Shown piece by piece: positions 1 through 9,170 of a stretch of 64,000 bases of DNA; positions within the stretch are counted from its first letter, which is position 1, and every line of letters begins with the position of its first letter. Below the pieces are notes generated by a model. It was not told the origin of the DNA. It worked only from the letters and a program-made list of their open reading frames with translations, and searched no databases. The position numbers were made by a program, and so were the translations under genes. Origin of the DNA: a virus; IMG/VR virus record IMGVR_UViG_3300015265_000001, positions 124,001 to 188,000 of that record; one strand, 5' to 3'.

Positions 1-2
1 AC

Positions 3-1025
3 AGCATCATTGCGTGTATGCAAGACATCCATGCGCTGATCCTCAAGAATGACCCCGCCACGCCAGAGTTTGGGCTGTGGTTCAACAAGTATTGCCGTGT
101 TCCCTTTACCACGATCAGTAACGTGGCGGGTAAGAACAAACGCCTGGTAGTGCCTCAGCGGCTGGACTACATTGGCATTCAGTTCTCTGATGCTGAAATC
201 CAACGGGCACGTCGTGGTAGTTCCAGTAAGTTTGAAGCCGAGTTTAAATACTCCTTCTACTTCAACGAATTCACCAATTGGGAGTTCTTCTACCCACTGG
301 ACGTTTATCAGGATGAGATCCCAGAGAAATGGATCCCTATTCCTAATGAACAGTTCACTCGTCCTTTCAACGTACGGACGGCTCCAGAAGTAGCGTGGGG
401 GTTGTCTAACCAAACCACTCGCCAAACGGAAGCCCCCTACTTCCTGAAGTTACCCAAGCACGATCCTTGGGTTATGGCACGCATGCCTTTCGTGCAGCCG
501 ATCATTCAGGCACGTCTTGCAGTAGAAGACGTTGAGGGTCAGGAGCTGGTTAACATCTTCGACATCCCTGGCTTTAAATGGAGCGAACAGGTTAAAGCGT
601 ACATGCTGCGTCGTCACAAAGTGGCGTTTACCCAGTATGCCACGCCGTTCCTGATCTGGGTGTACAGTAATGACCTGCGCATTCTCCCTACTCAACTGAG
701 TATGGATGAGACAGGCTCTGTAACGCTCTCTCGCAAGCCTACGATGAAAAACGTGCACCACATCGTGGTAACGCTTGATTATTCGATACGCGACTACACA
801 GACGACTTCTGGGACGATCTGAGCAAGAACCCCCAGGACCTCAATCTGTTGCCCGCTATCTTCCCATGGTACCACTGGAATAAACTTCCGCAACCATGGC
901 TGAATCACATCAACCAAATCCGCAAGGACATCGACAAAGGCTTAGGCCTGCCGGGGGATAATCCTACCCGGTACATGATGAACCTCGGGCTTAACAGTTA
1001 TGTATTGGTAGAGGACAAACGTTAA
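3..1025 (+). CDS. Virion-type protein of unknown function (5' end probably cut off)
   Basis: The reading frame is open to the left edge. The first ATG, at 18, has no Shine-Dalgarno sequence before it, so the true start probably lies upstream of the window. At least 335 residues are visible, rich in aromatics and proline (W, Y, F, P spread throughout), with no signal peptide, membrane segment or catalytic motif. Its stop overlaps the next start (TAATG at 1023), so it is translationally coupled to the following genes. The position just before the capsid block suggests a virion or baseplate component; this is inference from context only. Confidence 0.75.
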   Translation, partial: SIIACMQDIHALILKNDPATPEFGLWFNKYCRVPFTTISNVAGKNKRLVVPQRLDYIGIQFSDAEIQRARRGSSSKFEAEFKYSFYFNEFTNWEFFYPLDVYQDEIPEKWIPIPNEQFTRPFNVRTAPEVAWGLSNQTTRQTEAPYFLKLPKHDPWVMARMPFVQPIIQARLAVEDVEGQELVNIFDIPGFKWSEQVKAYMLRRHKVAFTQYATPFLIWVYSNDLRILPTQLSMDETGSVTLSRKPTMKNVHHIVVTLDYSIRDYTDDFWDDLSKNPQDLNLLPAIFPWYHWNKLPQPWLNHINQIRKDIDKGLGLPGDNPTRYMMNLGLNSYVLVEDKR

Positions 1026-2314
1026 TGGGACTCAAGGCCACGCCGCTGGGGTCGGTCATTCCGCCAGAACCGGAACGCCCCAAGATTTACAGTAACACGT
1101 ATAAACACTCCATCGTAGACTCGGCCTATACACCTGAGACCAGTCTGCTGTCGATGGTGGACGGTACTCCGCGATTGATGGAGTACTACCGGCGCAAGCT
1201 GATGCCAGATGAAGAACTCAGCCAGTTCCAACCGGATAACGCTGCTGTTTACCAAAGCTACACCCGCATCAAGAATTTGGTCGGTAAACAGGACGGTGCA
1301 GGGGCTTACGCATTTGACCCTACCAAGGGTGAAAGTGCGACAACCTTTGAAATGTGGCTTGCGTTCGATCTCAATCCCCTTCAGTGGGATGTGGCGATCA
1401 TGGATGCGGGCGAGGGTCGAGCTGGGCTCTACCAGATCAAAGAGCAACCAGAAATCCGCAACGATACTTCAAACAAGGTTTACCTCTGCACCTTTGAGAA
1501 ACTCGGTATCCTTACCGAAGACATCATGGCACAGCTGGAGATCCGTGTTGTTGAAGAACTGGTCTACTCGAAAGACTCGGCACTGCATGGTGGGATCTCC
1601 ATCATTACTCAGCCGGAGTTCAACACGGCCAAGGAACTGTTCAACTGGCGGTTGACGATTGCCAACTACATCATGAACGAGTTCTACTGGAACCCTGAGC
1701 GCACCATTGCCTGGGAAGACAAGAACGGTCGGAAGATCTACGACCAGTACCTGGTTAAGTTCCTGGCAGGACAAATGCCAGCGGACCTACGTACGTCTTA
1801 TCCACCGATCAACCTGTTCTCTACCCAATACGGTGGACGGGAGTACGGTGGTTTCGGTGACATCAATATCTGGGAAGTTCTGATGCGTGGGGATTTCAAT
1901 CTCCTGCCAGTTGCCAAGAACTCCACGATAACGATCGTGTCGACCAACCGCCTGATCAATACCCGTCAATACGGTAACTTGCGTTCCAGCAAGTTTGATT
2001 GGGTGGTAGTGGCTGACCCAGAACGTTATCAGATTCAACGGGCGTACTTCAACATGGATGGCTTCCCACTGTTAGCCTCCAGTCCGCAGTACACAACTAC
2101 CTACTTGTTCACCCCTGAGTTCTACGAGGGCCAACCACAGACTGATTTCGAACGTCTGGTGGTGGATGCCCTGAAGAACCATCTGGTTGATCGGGAGAAA
2201 CTCCTGAACTACTGCAAGGGGTTCTTTGAACTGGACAAGTGGCAACAACTTTACCACGGCGCGATCCTGTTGCTGTTGATTCAGGTGAGCCGTAAGTTCG
2301 GACCTCCTCTATGA
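1025..2314 (+). CDS. Virion-type protein of unknown function, 429 aa
   Basis: This is a 429-residue soluble protein in a coupled run: its ATG overlaps the upstream stop and its TGA overlaps the downstream ATG (ATGA at 2311). The C-terminal ~30 residues are hydrophobic (LYHGAILLLLIQVSRKF), which could be a packing helix or a weak membrane segment. I recognise no family. The tight coupling with genes on both sides suggests these products are made in fixed ratio and act together, as in a baseplate or head-vertex assembly. Confidence 0.8.
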   Translation: MGLKATPLGSVIPPEPERPKIYSNTYKHSIVDSAYTPETSLLSMVDGTPRLMEYYRRKLMPDEELSQFQPDNAAVYQSYTRIKNLVGKQDGAGAYAFDPTKGESATTFEMWLAFDLNPLQWDVAIMDAGEGRAGLYQIKEQPEIRNDTSNKVYLCTFEKLGILTEDIMAQLEIRVVEELVYSKDSALHGGISIITQPEFNTAKELFNWRLTIANYIMNEFYWNPERTIAWEDKNGRKIYDQYLVKFLAGQMPADLRTSYPPINLFSTQYGGREYGGFGDINIWEVLMRGDFNLLPVAKNSTITIVSTNRLINTRQYGNLRSSKFDWVVVADPERYQIQRAYFNMDGFPLLASSPQYTTTYLFTPEFYEGQPQTDFERLVVDALKNHLVDREKLLNYCKGFFELDKWQQLYHGAILLLLIQVSRKFGPPL

Positions 2315-3051
2315 AAATGCTCTATCCTCGTTACGGAGCCGTACGGTCTCGGTTGATCGAACTGTACGGTGTTTTGAATAACCGCGTCTACGGGGTCTGG
2401 GTGGCCCCGAAGAGTTTGATGACCATTGAAGACCTCCGTGGGCGGTACCACAACAACCAAGCGGGGTTTGCCAACGATCACAACTACTACGACGAACCTC
2501 AGCTTCGTCAAATGAAGGTGCCCCAGATCTTGGGGTTCCTCCCTAACGTCTTGTCTCCGGATGAACTGGGGTTTAACAAAGCCAACGAAACAGTGCCGGG
2601 TATTTACGAAAGCATTCAAGAGTACCTGGCGTTGTGGTGCGAGATGATCAGAACAGTTCCAGAGTTCAAATCACCACCTCGTGAAGAACTGCGCTTGCTG
2701 GAACATTTGGCGTACATGCTGTTTCCGGCTTACAAGAAGATTAAGCCGTTTGTAACCAACCAGGCTATTCGTGATGCCGCTAAGGACAGCAGGCAGCAAG
2801 AAGGTATGGGTCTGGCATCTCTTGGTATGCTGCTTACCATGAGCCCTATGCTCCACAAGGGCACGGGTAACGATATCAGCTTTGTGAGTCACCTGGATGA
2901 CTTGGACGGTCATGAGAAAGCGCAGTTTGCTATCGACAACGGTCCGGTAAACCCAGGTAACTTCTTCCCATCGATCAAGATCTCTTCTGACAGTCTGACT
3001 CGCGTGGATGTTTCACAAGACAACAATGACTGGATTTTCAGAGGAGATTAA
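2311..3051 (+). CDS. Virion-type protein of unknown function, 246 aa
   Basis: The gene starts in an ATGA overlap with the preceding gene and ends three bases before the next ATG. The middle (about residues 160-190) contains a Gly/Met/Leu-rich stretch (GMGLASLGMLLTMSPM) that may be a buried helix. No enzymatic motif is visible. It is the third member of the four-gene coupled unit that ends at the terminator at 4508. Confidence 0.78.
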   Translation: MKMLYPRYGAVRSRLIELYGVLNNRVYGVWVAPKSLMTIEDLRGRYHNNQAGFANDHNYYDEPQLRQMKVPQILGFLPNVLSPDELGFNKANETVPGIYESIQEYLALWCEMIRTVPEFKSPPREELRLLEHLAYMLFPAYKKIKPFVTNQAIRDAAKDSRQQEGMGLASLGMLLTMSPMLHKGTGNDISFVSHLDDLDGHEKAQFAIDNGPVNPGNFFPSIKISSDSLTRVDVSQDNNDWIFRGD

Positions 3052-3054
3052 GTC

Positions 3055-4413
3055 ATGGAAATGCCAAAGCCGATAGCCAACATCATTGCGCACGCAAATG
3101 CCATTGATGCAGTTGGTTATGAGAAGATTTTTACCGTTGACGCGACGATCATTACCCCGACTGAGCAGATCCCGTTGTTGATCCCTAACGGGTTTGCTTG
3201 TTTGGCGTTGTTTGGTCCTGCTCATGGGGGTGGCGTCTCTCACAGCGATAACGCTCGTATCAAGGCCCAGATCCAGCCGGGTGTTTACATGCGTAAGGTA
3301 CTGCCCAATAAAGACAACCTCTTTATCGAGGTGGTTGAACGGGTAGGTATCACGCAGATCATGCGTCGTTGGCGTGCAGTTCCTTTGGGAGATGCAGACC
3401 CGGAGATGCAGGGTGGTAACTCCGCTCTGGCAGACCTGACAACCAAAGATGCAACCAACATGATTACCGTGACCTTTCAGTTGTTTGAAACGGGCTATGC
3501 CCTGCTCAAGAACGAACTGGTTGCAGACACCCTGTTGATGGCGACTCTTAAGGATGTGCTGCACGGGATCCTGACGGAGTACGGTCAGCAATTGACGTTG
3601 ACGGGGGCTGATGCTTTCAAAGGGGTCAATATTGAAGAGCCGGTAGACAACACTCGGGTCTTCAGTCATGTGGCTATTCCTGCTGCGGTTCCACTGCCTA
3701 AGCTGGCTATGTGGGTACAGGAACATGACGAGTTTGGTTTCTACAGTACGGGGTTGGGTTGCTACTACCGGAAGGGTATGTGGTGGATCTACCCTCTGTA
3801 CCGCACAGGGCGTTACGAGAAGGCTCCAAAGGTGCTGAACGTATACCGAGTGCCAGAAGACGTTATCCCTACTCTGAAGCGCTCGTATTACGTTGAAGGG
3901 AAGGTGGTGACGGTCCTGTCGACTGGTGGCGGGGCTACCAAGGATGGTAGTGACATCAAGAAACAAAACGTGGGTACTGGTAAGCGGGTAATCACGTCTG
4001 ATGCAGCCATGGCAGAAACCGGTGTGTATTACAACAAAGGTCAAGCCATGACCACCCGTGCTGACTCTCTGTCGGAGTACCAGACGTCTAAGCGTGCCAG
4101 TGGCGAGGAAGTGATGGGTTACCATTCGGAACCTACCAACAACCTCTGCAAGCTGTTAACTGAGAACGCCAAGAACGACGGTAACCTCGTACAGGTAGCC
4201 TGGCACAACTCTGATGCTTCCTTGATCGATCCGGCTATGCCGGTGCGTTACTACTACATGAGCGGCAGTAATAACCTGGTGTATCGGGAAGGCACTGTTC
4301 ATGTGATCAAGACCGAGTGGCAGATGGATACCCAAAGCGCAGGGCAACCTACCTTCAGAGAGATTTCTCTCTTAGGGCTGTTCATTTCCGATGAAGAGAT
4401 TCCTGCGGAATAA
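3055..4413 (+). CDS. Virion-type protein of unknown function, 452 aa
   Basis: A 452-residue protein and last gene of the opening unit. The composition is mixed alpha/beta with many valines and glycines, including Gly-rich turns (FGPAHGGGVSHSD near residue 50 and STGGGATKDGSD near residue 290). There is no signal peptide. The C-terminal third has beta-rich character (VRYYYMSGSNNLVYREGTVH). It is followed by a possible structured RNA and a hairpin terminator. A tail or baseplate role is plausible from context but not shown by any motif. Confidence 0.8.
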   Translation: MEMPKPIANIIAHANAIDAVGYEKIFTVDATIITPTEQIPLLIPNGFACLALFGPAHGGGVSHSDNARIKAQIQPGVYMRKVLPNKDNLFIEVVERVGITQIMRRWRAVPLGDADPEMQGGNSALADLTTKDATNMITVTFQLFETGYALLKNELVADTLLMATLKDVLHGILTEYGQQLTLTGADAFKGVNIEEPVDNTRVFSHVAIPAAVPLPKLAMWVQEHDEFGFYSTGLGCYYRKGMWWIYPLYRTGRYEKAPKVLNVYRVPEDVIPTLKRSYYVEGKVVTVLSTGGGATKDGSDIKKQNVGTGKRVITSDAAMAETGVYYNKGQAMTTRADSLSEYQTSKRASGEEVMGYHSEPTNNLCKLLTENAKNDGNLVQVAWHNSDASLIDPAMPVRYYYMSGSNNLVYREGTVHVIKTEWQMDTQSAGQPTFREISLLGLFISDEEIPAE

Positions 4414-4419
4414 ATCTTC

Positions 4420-4493
4420 AGCCGACTCCCTATGCCTATGCTCGAAAGAGTAAACTCTTGGGAAACCAGGGGGGCCCAGAGGGCGAGTTGGCT
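4420..4493 (+). other. Possible structured RNA element
   Basis: A 9-bp closing stem (AGCCGACTC at 4420-4428 with GAGTTGGCT at 4485-4493, one G-U pair) encloses about 56 bases. Inside are two competing hairpins: AAGAG/CTCTT at 4446-4459, and CTCTTGGG/CCCAGAG at 4455-4481 with one bulge. It lies between the stop at 4413 and the terminator at 4508, so it would be in the 3' untranslated end of the upstream message. It does not fit a tRNA because it has no T-arm or anticodon arm. Confidence 0.35.
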
Positions 4494-4507
4494 GATATAA
4501 ACTAAGC

Positions 4508-4534
4508 CCCTTACCGTAGGTAAGGGTTTCCTTG
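4508..4534 (+). terminator. Intrinsic terminator after the opening gene unit
   Basis: An 8-bp perfect stem CCCTTACC/GGTAAGGG (4508-4515 and 4519-4526) with a 3-base loop is followed by a T-rich tail. It ends the 3-4413 transcription unit. Confidence 0.65.
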
Positions 4535-4561
4535 TTCTGTTCTTAAGGGGAATTAGCAATT

Positions 4562-4705
4562 ATGTTAAACGACCTTACCAAGAAAAAGATCAAGTTTTCT
4601 GATTTGATCTTCCCAAAGCCCTCCAAAAAGCAAGAAGAGGCTCGCGCGGCCTTGGCCAAGCCAGAACACGACAAACTGATTGAAAACGCTCTGCGCGTCT
4701 TGTAG
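4562..4705 (+). CDS. Small charged protein, 47 aa
   Basis: A 47-codon ORF starts with ATG at 4562, about 11 bases after an AAGGGG Shine-Dalgarno sequence, and ends with TAG just before a bidirectional hairpin. The product is lysine/glutamate-rich (MLNDLTKKKIKFSD start) with a probable helix in its second half (KKQEEARAALAKPEHDKLI). The ribosome site and its isolation between two terminators argue that it is real. Function is unknown. Confidence 0.6.
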   Translation: MLNDLTKKKIKFSDLIFPKPSKKQEEARAALAKPEHDKLIENALRVL

Positions 4706-4723
4706 GCTGTTATAGCGGCTATA

Positions 4724-4763
4724 TTAATACCCTATCCGCTCCTATGAGCGGATAGGGTATTAA
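4724..4763. terminator. Bidirectional terminator hairpin
   Basis: An 18-bp perfect inverted repeat (4724-4741 with 4746-4763) with a 4-base CTAT loop lies between two genes that face each other, the small ORF ending at 4705 and the helicase ending at 4780. The symmetric stem with A/T ends can serve both directions. Confidence 0.75.
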
Positions 4764-4779
4764 GCTCCATTAGAGTTCT

Positions 4780-6327
4780 TTATGCTGCTACATCAAAGTG
4801 ATCGAAATCATTTTCAAGGTCGCCATTGGCGTTGAGTCGTTGAGTCAAGCTGCGTCGGAATGCTGGTTTCTTGCCAATATCGTGTTCCAAACCTTTCTCG
4901 GGATGCAGGTCGTAGATGCCGAACCGTTCTTCTGGCAAACAACCCTCGCCCCGTTGTTTACCCACACACCAAGTGAAGTAAACCTTAAAGGTTGTTTTAG
5001 CCACATGGATGGTAATAACCACATCCACTTCGTTGGTGATCTTGGTCGAGGTTTCAGTAAGCGACTTACCGGAAACTTCTCGAGCGAAGTACACCTCGGA
5101 TTCTTCGTCCGATTCCTGTAGCTTCATCTTCGCCGCTGGCGAGAGTTGATGAGGGGTCAGGAAGCAGATACCGCGAGCAATGATGAAACCCCTGATCTTC
5201 CGGAAGTGCAATTGCAGCTTGTCGGACTTTGTTTCACCAGGGATCTTGTCGATGTTTTGCAGACCGCAGTAGTCGTAGGCCCAGAAGATGATCTCGTGGC
5301 CTTTGAGTTCCAGTTGACGGCAACGGGCGAACATGGTGTTGGCCGAGTCTTTACTGGAATCAATTTGGTTGATGATGAGATACCAACCATTTTCTTTAAA
5401 GCAGCTAACGATGGCATCAACGATGTCCATGTTCTCAGCAGACTGGAAGTCAGCAGCAATGCCGTGACGGGCTGAGAGCGCCAGCTTATACATGCGCATG
5501 ATGATCAGGTCCATGGTGTCTTCGGCAGACTCCAGGAGGATCGTAGGGATCTTGGCTTTATCCCGCAGCATCGGTTTGTTGTACAGACCAATACTGGCAA
5601 CCATATGACTTGTAGCGAGAGACTTACCCCGGTTAGTCAATGCTTCAATCATGTACATCTTGCCACGACGGAAACCGCCGTCAGGATTCAGAGACTGGTT
5701 CAAACCATGAAGACCTGACTTCATGATACCTTCGAGGCTGTTCTCGCGTTTGGCCATATCAATAATGGCATTAAACGAGTCAGGTGTTTCAGAAGTAACC
5801 TGTGCAACAATTTCAGACTGACGTTCTTCCAGACCTTGGTTGACGCCAGCTTGTACCAAGTCGATTAGGTTAGCCCAATCGTCTTTCCCCATGTCGCTGA
5901 TATCTTTGAAGTAAAAGTCCTTGATGGCCTTCTTGAACTTCTTGGAGAACTCTTCACCTTCCGAGTTCAAACGGATCTCAGAGATATGCTGGTAGATAAC
6001 CTTTCGCGTCTGTTCATCAGACGGATAGTCTTCCAGACCGTGGGTGATTGCTTCCTTGAGGCTCTCATCATTTTTGACAAACATGCTGACACGTTGCAAT
6101 AACGATGATTTTATGACCAGTACATCTTCTTCGGGCTGTTCCAACAGCCAGCGGATAGTTGCGCGAATGCTATCCCGGATGCCTTTGTCTTGAGTAAAGA
6201 CATCGGAGTTAGGGACAGGCAAATCGTTTAACGTATCTACCAGTTCCGTGATTAAGTTGGTGTCCTTCAGCTTCTTAGCCTGATATAGCGCAGACAACAA
6301 CTTAACCAGTACCAATAAATCGTTCAT
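4780..6327 (-). CDS. DnaB-like replicative helicase
   Basis: This 515-residue protein is predicted to unwind DNA at the phage replication fork. Residues 1-195 are a helical N-terminal region. A RecA-type core follows with a Walker A motif ALTNRGKS (A229 to S236), a Walker B-like strand IIFWAYDY near residue 335, and a PHQLS motif resembling the glutamine/histidine sensor of DnaB helicases. The C-terminus is acidic (DLENDFDHFD). It is a single-gene minus-strand unit bounded by the hairpin at 4724. Its Shine-Dalgarno sequence lies in a palindrome shared with the divergent gene at 6351. A RadA/KaiC-like ATPase is the alternative, but length and layout fit DnaB better. Confidence 0.8.
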   Translation of the reverse strand: MNDLLVLVKLLSALYQAKKLKDTNLITELVDTLNDLPVPNSDVFTQDKGIRDSIRATIRWLLEQPEEDVLVIKSSLLQRVSMFVKNDESLKEAITHGLEDYPSDEQTRKVIYQHISEIRLNSEGEEFSKKFKKAIKDFYFKDISDMGKDDWANLIDLVQAGVNQGLEERQSEIVAQVTSETPDSFNAIIDMAKRENSLEGIMKSGLHGLNQSLNPDGGFRRGKMYMIEALTNRGKSLATSHMVASIGLYNKPMLRDKAKIPTILLESAEDTMDLIIMRMYKLALSARHGIAADFQSAENMDIVDAIVSCFKENGWYLIINQIDSSKDSANTMFARCRQLELKGHEIIFWAYDYCGLQNIDKIPGETKSDKLQLHFRKIRGFIIARGICFLTPHQLSPAAKMKLQESDEESEVYFAREVSGKSLTETSTKITNEVDVVITIHVAKTTFKVYFTWCVGKQRGEGCLPEERFGIYDLHPEKGLEHDIGKKPAFRRSLTQRLNANGDLENDFDHFDVAA

Positions 6328-6334
6328 TAGGAAA

Positions 6335-6344
6335 CTCCTAGGAG
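6335..6344. promoter_or_regulatory. Palindromic Shine-Dalgarno site shared by two divergent genes
   Basis: CTCCTAGGAG is a perfect 10-base palindrome that gives AGGAG on both strands. On the minus strand it sits 7 bases before the helicase ATG (6327) and on the plus strand 6 bases before the ATG at 6351. The 23-base gap leaves no room for promoters, so both transcripts must begin inside the neighbouring genes. Confidence 0.7.
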
Positions 6345-6350
6345 CTGAAA

Positions 6351-6899
6351 ATGATTCTTAAGACCCCACAAGGGAAGTCAGTCCGTATTTTTTACCTGAC
6401 CAGCGATATGCAACGTTTGCTGGCCAGTCAATCGATTCCTTACAGCGATCTTGCAAAGCTGTCAACATATCATCAGAAGTTGACCTTCGGTGAAATTGCA
6501 AGCATCCTGAAATTCCAGTATTTGGTGGCTCAACGTCTCGGCGTACTCATGCTCGATCCCAAACATGTGTTTGGTGAGGGCTACAACGCCGGCATGGTTG
6601 AAGCTGCATTTAATAGCCTGGACGGTGAAAGCTTATCCGGCGTTATTCAGGAAAGCACCTCATTCAGTTGCATCGATGCTGGCATGAATACCATCATCTT
6701 TCTATTTAATGGGGAGAACACTCCTAAGGCTCCTGGCTTCGACACGCTGGAGTGTGCCACTTTCTCCAGCGCTTTGCTGGAAACGATCTTTGCTAAAGTG
6801 GGGTACATGGAATCCCACAATGGCAAAATCCCAAAACCTAACCAGGGTGAGTTTACCTTGGCTGAGGTTTACAAACTGGTTAGTATCCAAAACCCGTAA
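6351..6899 (+). CDS. Unknown protein, 182 aa, divergent from the helicase
   Basis: A 182-residue soluble protein with an AGGAG six bases before its ATG. It has no signal peptide or membrane span, and no catalytic motif that I recognise. It contains a phenylalanine-rich middle (STSFSCIDAGMNTIIFLFN). It is transcribed away from the helicase with overlapping 5' ends, which suggests coordinated expression, and it sits immediately upstream of the capsid gene's leader. Confidence 0.72.
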   Translation: MILKTPQGKSVRIFYLTSDMQRLLASQSIPYSDLAKLSTYHQKLTFGEIASILKFQYLVAQRLGVLMLDPKHVFGEGYNAGMVEAAFNSLDGESLSGVIQESTSFSCIDAGMNTIIFLFNGENTPKAPGFDTLECATFSSALLETIFAKVGYMESHNGKIPKPNQGEFTLAEVYKLVSIQNP

Positions 6900-6910
6900 C
6901 TTCACTGTAT

Positions 6911-6950
6911 TTTATGTGTAGCGCTAATACACAGACAAATATATATTTGC
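6911..6950 (+). promoter_or_regulatory. Candidate late promoter/leader of the capsid gene
   Basis: The 78-base gap before the capsid gene holds a TATG (6913-6916), the motif reported for phiKZ late promoters. A TGTGTA/TACACA hairpin follows it (about 6915-6933), then a perfect 14-base AT-rich palindrome CAAATATATATTTG (6936-6949), and then AAAGGA eight bases before the ATG. The promoter call is inference; the symmetric elements are directly visible. Confidence 0.4.
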
Positions 6951-6977
6951 AATCATCCTCAGTAAAGGATTCGAGTC

Positions 6978-9170
6978 ATGGCCTTTAAACAAATCAACGC
7001 GTCTCTGAAGAATACCGGAAACCTCTTCAGCGCCGTTCGCAGCGCCCTGGGCAACCAATCGCTCAACTCCGTCATCGGGGCTGAGAGCTTCCAAACGTTT
7101 GAAGAGGGTATCGGCAAGATCGACGGCGTTGAAAGCCATCAGCTGATGACCCTGTTCAAGTCCGTCACTCCGAAGTCGTACGACGCCGTCGCAGGCTCGC
7201 TGAATCGTTCCGGCGTTCCTGGCACCGAAATGGCGATCATGAACGAAGCCGCCAAGGCTCTGGCCGAAGTTACTGGTATCGAGGGTTTCTCGCTCCAGAA
7301 CTTCAAAGGCAGCGAGATGGACATCAAGGCTGCGAACCTGACGCTGAATGCTCAGTCGCACCTGCAAACCCCTGGCGCTGAAGCGCTGTTCTCCACCATC
7401 ACCGTTCGTTACGAAGACGAAGGCGCCAACCTGGTAGTCCGCGCCGCGGGTATCGGTTCGTACGCCTACGGCAACAGCGCCTGGCAGTCGGCTTCCGAAC
7501 TGCGTCCGATCTTCGGTCTGCTGCGTACCGGCGACATGTTCAAGGACGAAGTCCTGGCCGTGCACCCGGTGTTCCCAGAAGACAGCGCTGACGACAACCG
7601 TGACTTCTTCGTCGACGAAGCCATCGTTGCTCGTACCACTGCGACCTACCCGGAAGCAGACGCCTACAACCGTAGCTCCCACGCTACTCAGTACCTGAAA
7701 GTTCCGAACACCATTCCGAACCTTCTGGCTCTGACCCAGGTTCCAGGCCAGCGTCCATGGACCAGCACTGACGAACTCGAGTCGAACAGCCTCGTGGTCA
7801 AAGAAGTCATCGTCGGCGCCAAGCTGGGCGCTAACGCTGTCAACTTCTTCATCAACACCTTCTCGATCTCGAACAACACCTTCGGCCCTACCAGCCAAGG
7901 CCAAGGTTCCGACGACCGTGAAGTCAACCTGCACCTGCGCGCTCTGCCAGGTTTCAGCGTTCTGGACAAAACCGGCGCTACCGTCGGCGAAACCCTGTTC
8001 GCTACCTTCAAAACTGCCGGTTACGAGCCTCTGCTGAACATCAGCATGAACGGCAACTACCAGCGCCAGACCAACGAACTGCGTCTGAACGCAGGTCAGG
8101 TCACTGTTCACGGTCTGCGCGACCTGACCAATGGCAACGTGATCACCATGCACAAAGCCGACGCTACTCAGAAGGGTCTGATCAAGTCCCTGACGAACGG
8201 CGCCGTGGTCGGTATCGACCTGGGTGGTAACGTTTCGAACACCTCGCGCGGTAACTTCGGCTACCGTATCGAAGTATTCGATGCTGACAAGCGTCTGTCC
8301 GTACGCCGCAACAGCCCGGTATCGGTGAAATACCCAGTATCGGCCGACGACGTCAACCAGGGTTCCCTGGACTTCGCGATTCAGCAGATGTCGATCGCGA
8401 TCAACAACCAGTGCTCGAAGAAAGCGTTCGATGTGGCTCAGGAACACCTGAAGTACATCACCTCGATCGACGGCTCTCCAGTTGTTGGTAACCAGCAGGG
8501 CTCCAACGTTCTGCCAGGTCAGCACTACGTATCGGCTGCGGCCGTTAACCGTTCGTTCAAGATCAAGGACCGTGTATCGTCCCTGGACTCGATCGACGTG
8601 TTCGACAACGTTGCTTCTGTGTTCCTGAACGAAATCAGCGACATCACCGCTGCGCTGAACACCAAGTCCGGCCTGGCTGCGATCGCTGAATACGGCGGCA
8701 CCGACAAGATCGAATGGACCGTTGTGGTTCACCAGAACTTGGCGCGCTTCCTGATGCGTTCGGGCGACGCTCGTTCCCTGGGTCCAGTGACCCCGATGCA
8801 AATCGTTGAGACCAACTTCGACAGCCAAATCGGCCAACTGCTGATCGTTCCGAAGAACACCTCCACCAACGACTTCATCAACCCGCTGGGCGGCATCGGC
8901 GTGAACATCTCGAAAGAGAACATCGTCGTGCAGGGTAACGTGACTCGTGACCAACAGGACTTCGGTGTGGTCATGACCATGCCTACCTACCGTCACTGGC
9001 CGCTGAACGTCATCATCGGCTCGCTGATCATCGAAGATGCTCACGAGTTCCTGGGTGACGATGGCCTGCTGACCAAGCTGGCTAAACAGATCGTTCAAGT
9101 CGAAGGTCTGACCGACGGCATCAACGCTCTGGTTACCGCTACCGAAGGTAACGCACCAGTAAACCCGTAA
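6978..9170 (+). CDS. Major capsid protein
   Basis: The 730-residue product matches the unusual size of phiKZ-type major capsid proteins (phiKZ gp120 is about 750 residues) and should build the icosahedral shell. The N-terminal ~135 residues look like a scaffold-type prodomain. In this family the prohead protease cuts after a glutamate, and GAE at residue 135 is a candidate site, unproven. Codon use is strikingly C-ending and GC-rich compared with neighbours, as expected for the most abundant virion protein. The gene stands alone between the leader at 6911 and a strong terminator at 9261. A long antisense frame over it is a codon-bias artefact. Confidence 0.88.
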   Translation: MAFKQINASLKNTGNLFSAVRSALGNQSLNSVIGAESFQTFEEGIGKIDGVESHQLMTLFKSVTPKSYDAVAGSLNRSGVPGTEMAIMNEAAKALAEVTGIEGFSLQNFKGSEMDIKAANLTLNAQSHLQTPGAEALFSTITVRYEDEGANLVVRAAGIGSYAYGNSAWQSASELRPIFGLLRTGDMFKDEVLAVHPVFPEDSADDNRDFFVDEAIVARTTATYPEADAYNRSSHATQYLKVPNTIPNLLALTQVPGQRPWTSTDELESNSLVVKEVIVGAKLGANAVNFFINTFSISNNTFGPTSQGQGSDDREVNLHLRALPGFSVLDKTGATVGETLFATFKTAGYEPLLNISMNGNYQRQTNELRLNAGQVTVHGLRDLTNGNVITMHKADATQKGLIKSLTNGAVVGIDLGGNVSNTSRGNFGYRIEVFDADKRLSVRRNSPVSVKYPVSADDVNQGSLDFAIQQMSIAINNQCSKKAFDVAQEHLKYITSIDGSPVVGNQQGSNVLPGQHYVSAAAVNRSFKIKDRVSSLDSIDVFDNVASVFLNEISDITAALNTKSGLAAIAEYGGTDKIEWTVVVHQNLARFLMRSGDARSLGPVTPMQIVETNFDSQIGQLLIVPKNTSTNDFINPLGGIGVNISKENIVVQGNVTRDQQDFGVVMTMPTYRHWPLNVIIGSLIIEDAHEFLGDDGLLTKLAKQIVQVEGLTDGINALVTATEGNAPVNP

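Noticed and set aside
4420-4493. A tRNA gene
   Set aside because: The acceptor-like stem is present, but there is no T-loop consensus, anticodon arm or D-arm, so it is listed only as a possible structured RNA.
4721-4730. TATATTA-like early promoter
   Set aside because: The match lies in the stem of a bidirectional terminator and would fire only antisense to the helicase; it lacks the upstream context of the other promoters.
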